Source: Pelomyxa schiedti
Lineage: Eukaryota > Evosea > Pelobiontida > Pelomyxidae
Length of the DNA: 20,037 nt
Assembly: GCA_020536535.1 (NCBI GenBank)
Contig: JAHLWZ010001097.1
Coordinates: 1 to 20,037 of the forward strand
Direction of reading: 5' to 3'
Part shown: piece after piece, positions 19,349-20,037 of the stretch
How positions within the stretch are numbered: the first letter of the stretch is position 1
Layout: each line of letters starts with the position of its first letter
Made by a program: the position numbers and the translations under genes
Notes under the pieces: generated by a model
Databases searched by the model: none
What the model was told of the DNA's origin: nothing
Seen by the model: the letters and a program-made list of their open reading frames with translations, nothing else

Positions 19349-20037
19349 ACCTGAAGGAACAATTACAAAACCCTGAGAACAATCCAAATTCTACAAACCC
19401 AATGATACCTTATTCAACACTCAATTTCTCAACCAATTTAACTACCATTGTGATCTTCTGAAAATTCTACACAGGGGAACGGTACCGGAGGTGTCAAGCT
19501 TCACTGTGATTTCGAATCACACCCAGAGTGGGTTCCAAGTTGTTCCCAAAGGGTGGTCTCAAAATGGGAAAAAACACTACCCAAGTGGAGAAAGTGGAGG
19601 TAAAATCACAACGGGCTCGATGTGGGAGCTCCCAATGTGGACACACAGTGGTCCCCGGTGGTCCCTGTTTCAGCCCCTCTGCCCCATGTACTTTCTGAAA
19701 GCAAATAATTTTTTTTCTGTTGCCTGAAGAGGAAAACCAACTTCAGGCCAGGAATGGAAGCGTGGAGTGCAGGAGCCCAGTGGGGTGGTGGGGTGTGTAG
19801 GAGTGAGAGAGCGAGTGTGAGAGCGAGCGAGAGAGCGAGTGAGAGCGAGAGCGTGAGCGTGAGAGTGCGAGAGTGCGAGAGCGAGTGAGAGAGAGAGCGA
19901 GAGCAAGGGCAAGGGGTGTTAGTGCCGAGGTGAAGTGGGTGGAGGCGGAAGTAAAGCCTGACATTGCACTCTGTTCATCAGCCCTTCTGGCATCCAGGGT
20001 CCTGTTGTCGTTGAGTGGGGTGATGTTAAAAAGGGAA
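19349..20037. other. Region without a supported gene
   Basis: Begins with the 3' untranslated part of the RRM gene. Several open frames of 60-80 codons occur on both strands, but none shows a family motif or a convincing splice pattern. The frame from about 19843 to the end of the window is open on the plus strand and reads SAEVKWVEAEVKPDIAL after the GA-rich repeat, so a gene running off the right edge is possible. A short dispersed run of GTGGTCCC repeats (GTGGTCCCCGGTGGTCCC) lies near 19648-19665. Confidence 0.35.
19801..19914. repeat. Degenerate GAGCGAGA-type tandem repeat
   Basis: About 114 bases made almost only of GAG, GCGA, GTGA and GAGA units, with nearly every second base G and few C or T on the plus strand. 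The period is 2, expanding to 4-6 by C and T interruptions. The opposite strand is a long pyrimidine run that gives artificial Leu/Ser/Arg open frames. No evidence that it is coding. Confidence 0.85.

Noticed and set aside
19670-19964. Minus-strand Leu/Ser/Arg-rich open frames
   Set aside because: They come from the GA-rich simple repeat and contain no other recognisable sequence.
1-20037. Bacterial operons, CRISPR arrays, insertion sequences or tRNA genes
   Set aside because: The window is intron-rich eukaryotic DNA; I saw no regularly spaced repeats, terminal inverted repeats with a transposase, or cloverleaf-like tRNA sequences.

Overview
This window is nuclear DNA of a unicellular eukaryote. 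Nearly every gene is cut into short exons by GT-AG introns of about 32-72 bases, most often 43. By joining exons so that the reading frame and the protein family both stay intact, I rebuilt nine gene models containing about 80 introns. The gene mix suggests an amoebozoan, perhaps an archamoeba: a transmembrane leucine-rich-repeat tyrosine-kinase-like (TKL) receptor kinase, plant-type cofactor-independent phosphoglycerate mutase, NECAP and armadillo proteins. That assignment is inference only; no rRNA or other marker gene is present.

Layout, left to right. (1) 117-936, minus: a Sel1-repeat gene broken by a stop and several frameshifts. (2) 1204-1749, plus: a small discoidin/F5-8C-like protein. 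(3) 1863-3497, plus: an armadillo-like repeat protein with 10 exons. (4) 3926-9222, plus: a receptor-type TKL kinase with 32 exons and 1291 residues. It has a signal peptide, two acidic serine-rich stalks, leucine-rich repeats, a Cys-rich region, one membrane helix, an MSP-like domain and a complete kinase domain. (5) 9429-11376, minus: 2,3-bisphosphoglycerate-independent phosphoglycerate mutase, 563 residues. (6) 11569-12729, minus: NECAP, an endocytic adaptor-binding protein, 254 residues, with one GC-AG intron. (7) 12902-15246, plus: a divergent importin alpha, 528 residues and 18 exons, head-to-head with NECAP. (8) 15298-15614, plus: a possible 89-residue Cys-containing protein. (9) 15697-18748, plus: a P-loop NTPase with a C-terminal region resembling the restriction-endonuclease fold of RHS/Crinkler-type proteins, 857 residues. 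(10) 18789-19348, plus: a 141-residue RRM protein starting 40 bases after the previous stop. (11) 19349-20037: no supported gene, but a striking GA-rich repeat.

The genes do not form a pathway. They look like an ordinary compact eukaryotic neighbourhood of housekeeping genes (mutase, NECAP, importin) among lineage-expanded families (receptor kinase, Sel1, armadillo, discoidin-like, NTPase). The most unusual candidates are the NTPase/nuclease-like gene, the receptor kinase with two serine stalks, and an importin alpha whose ligand-binding Trp/Asn ladder is partly lost. All splice models are my own reading from one strand of DNA without transcripts; where two splice choices fit, the entry says so.
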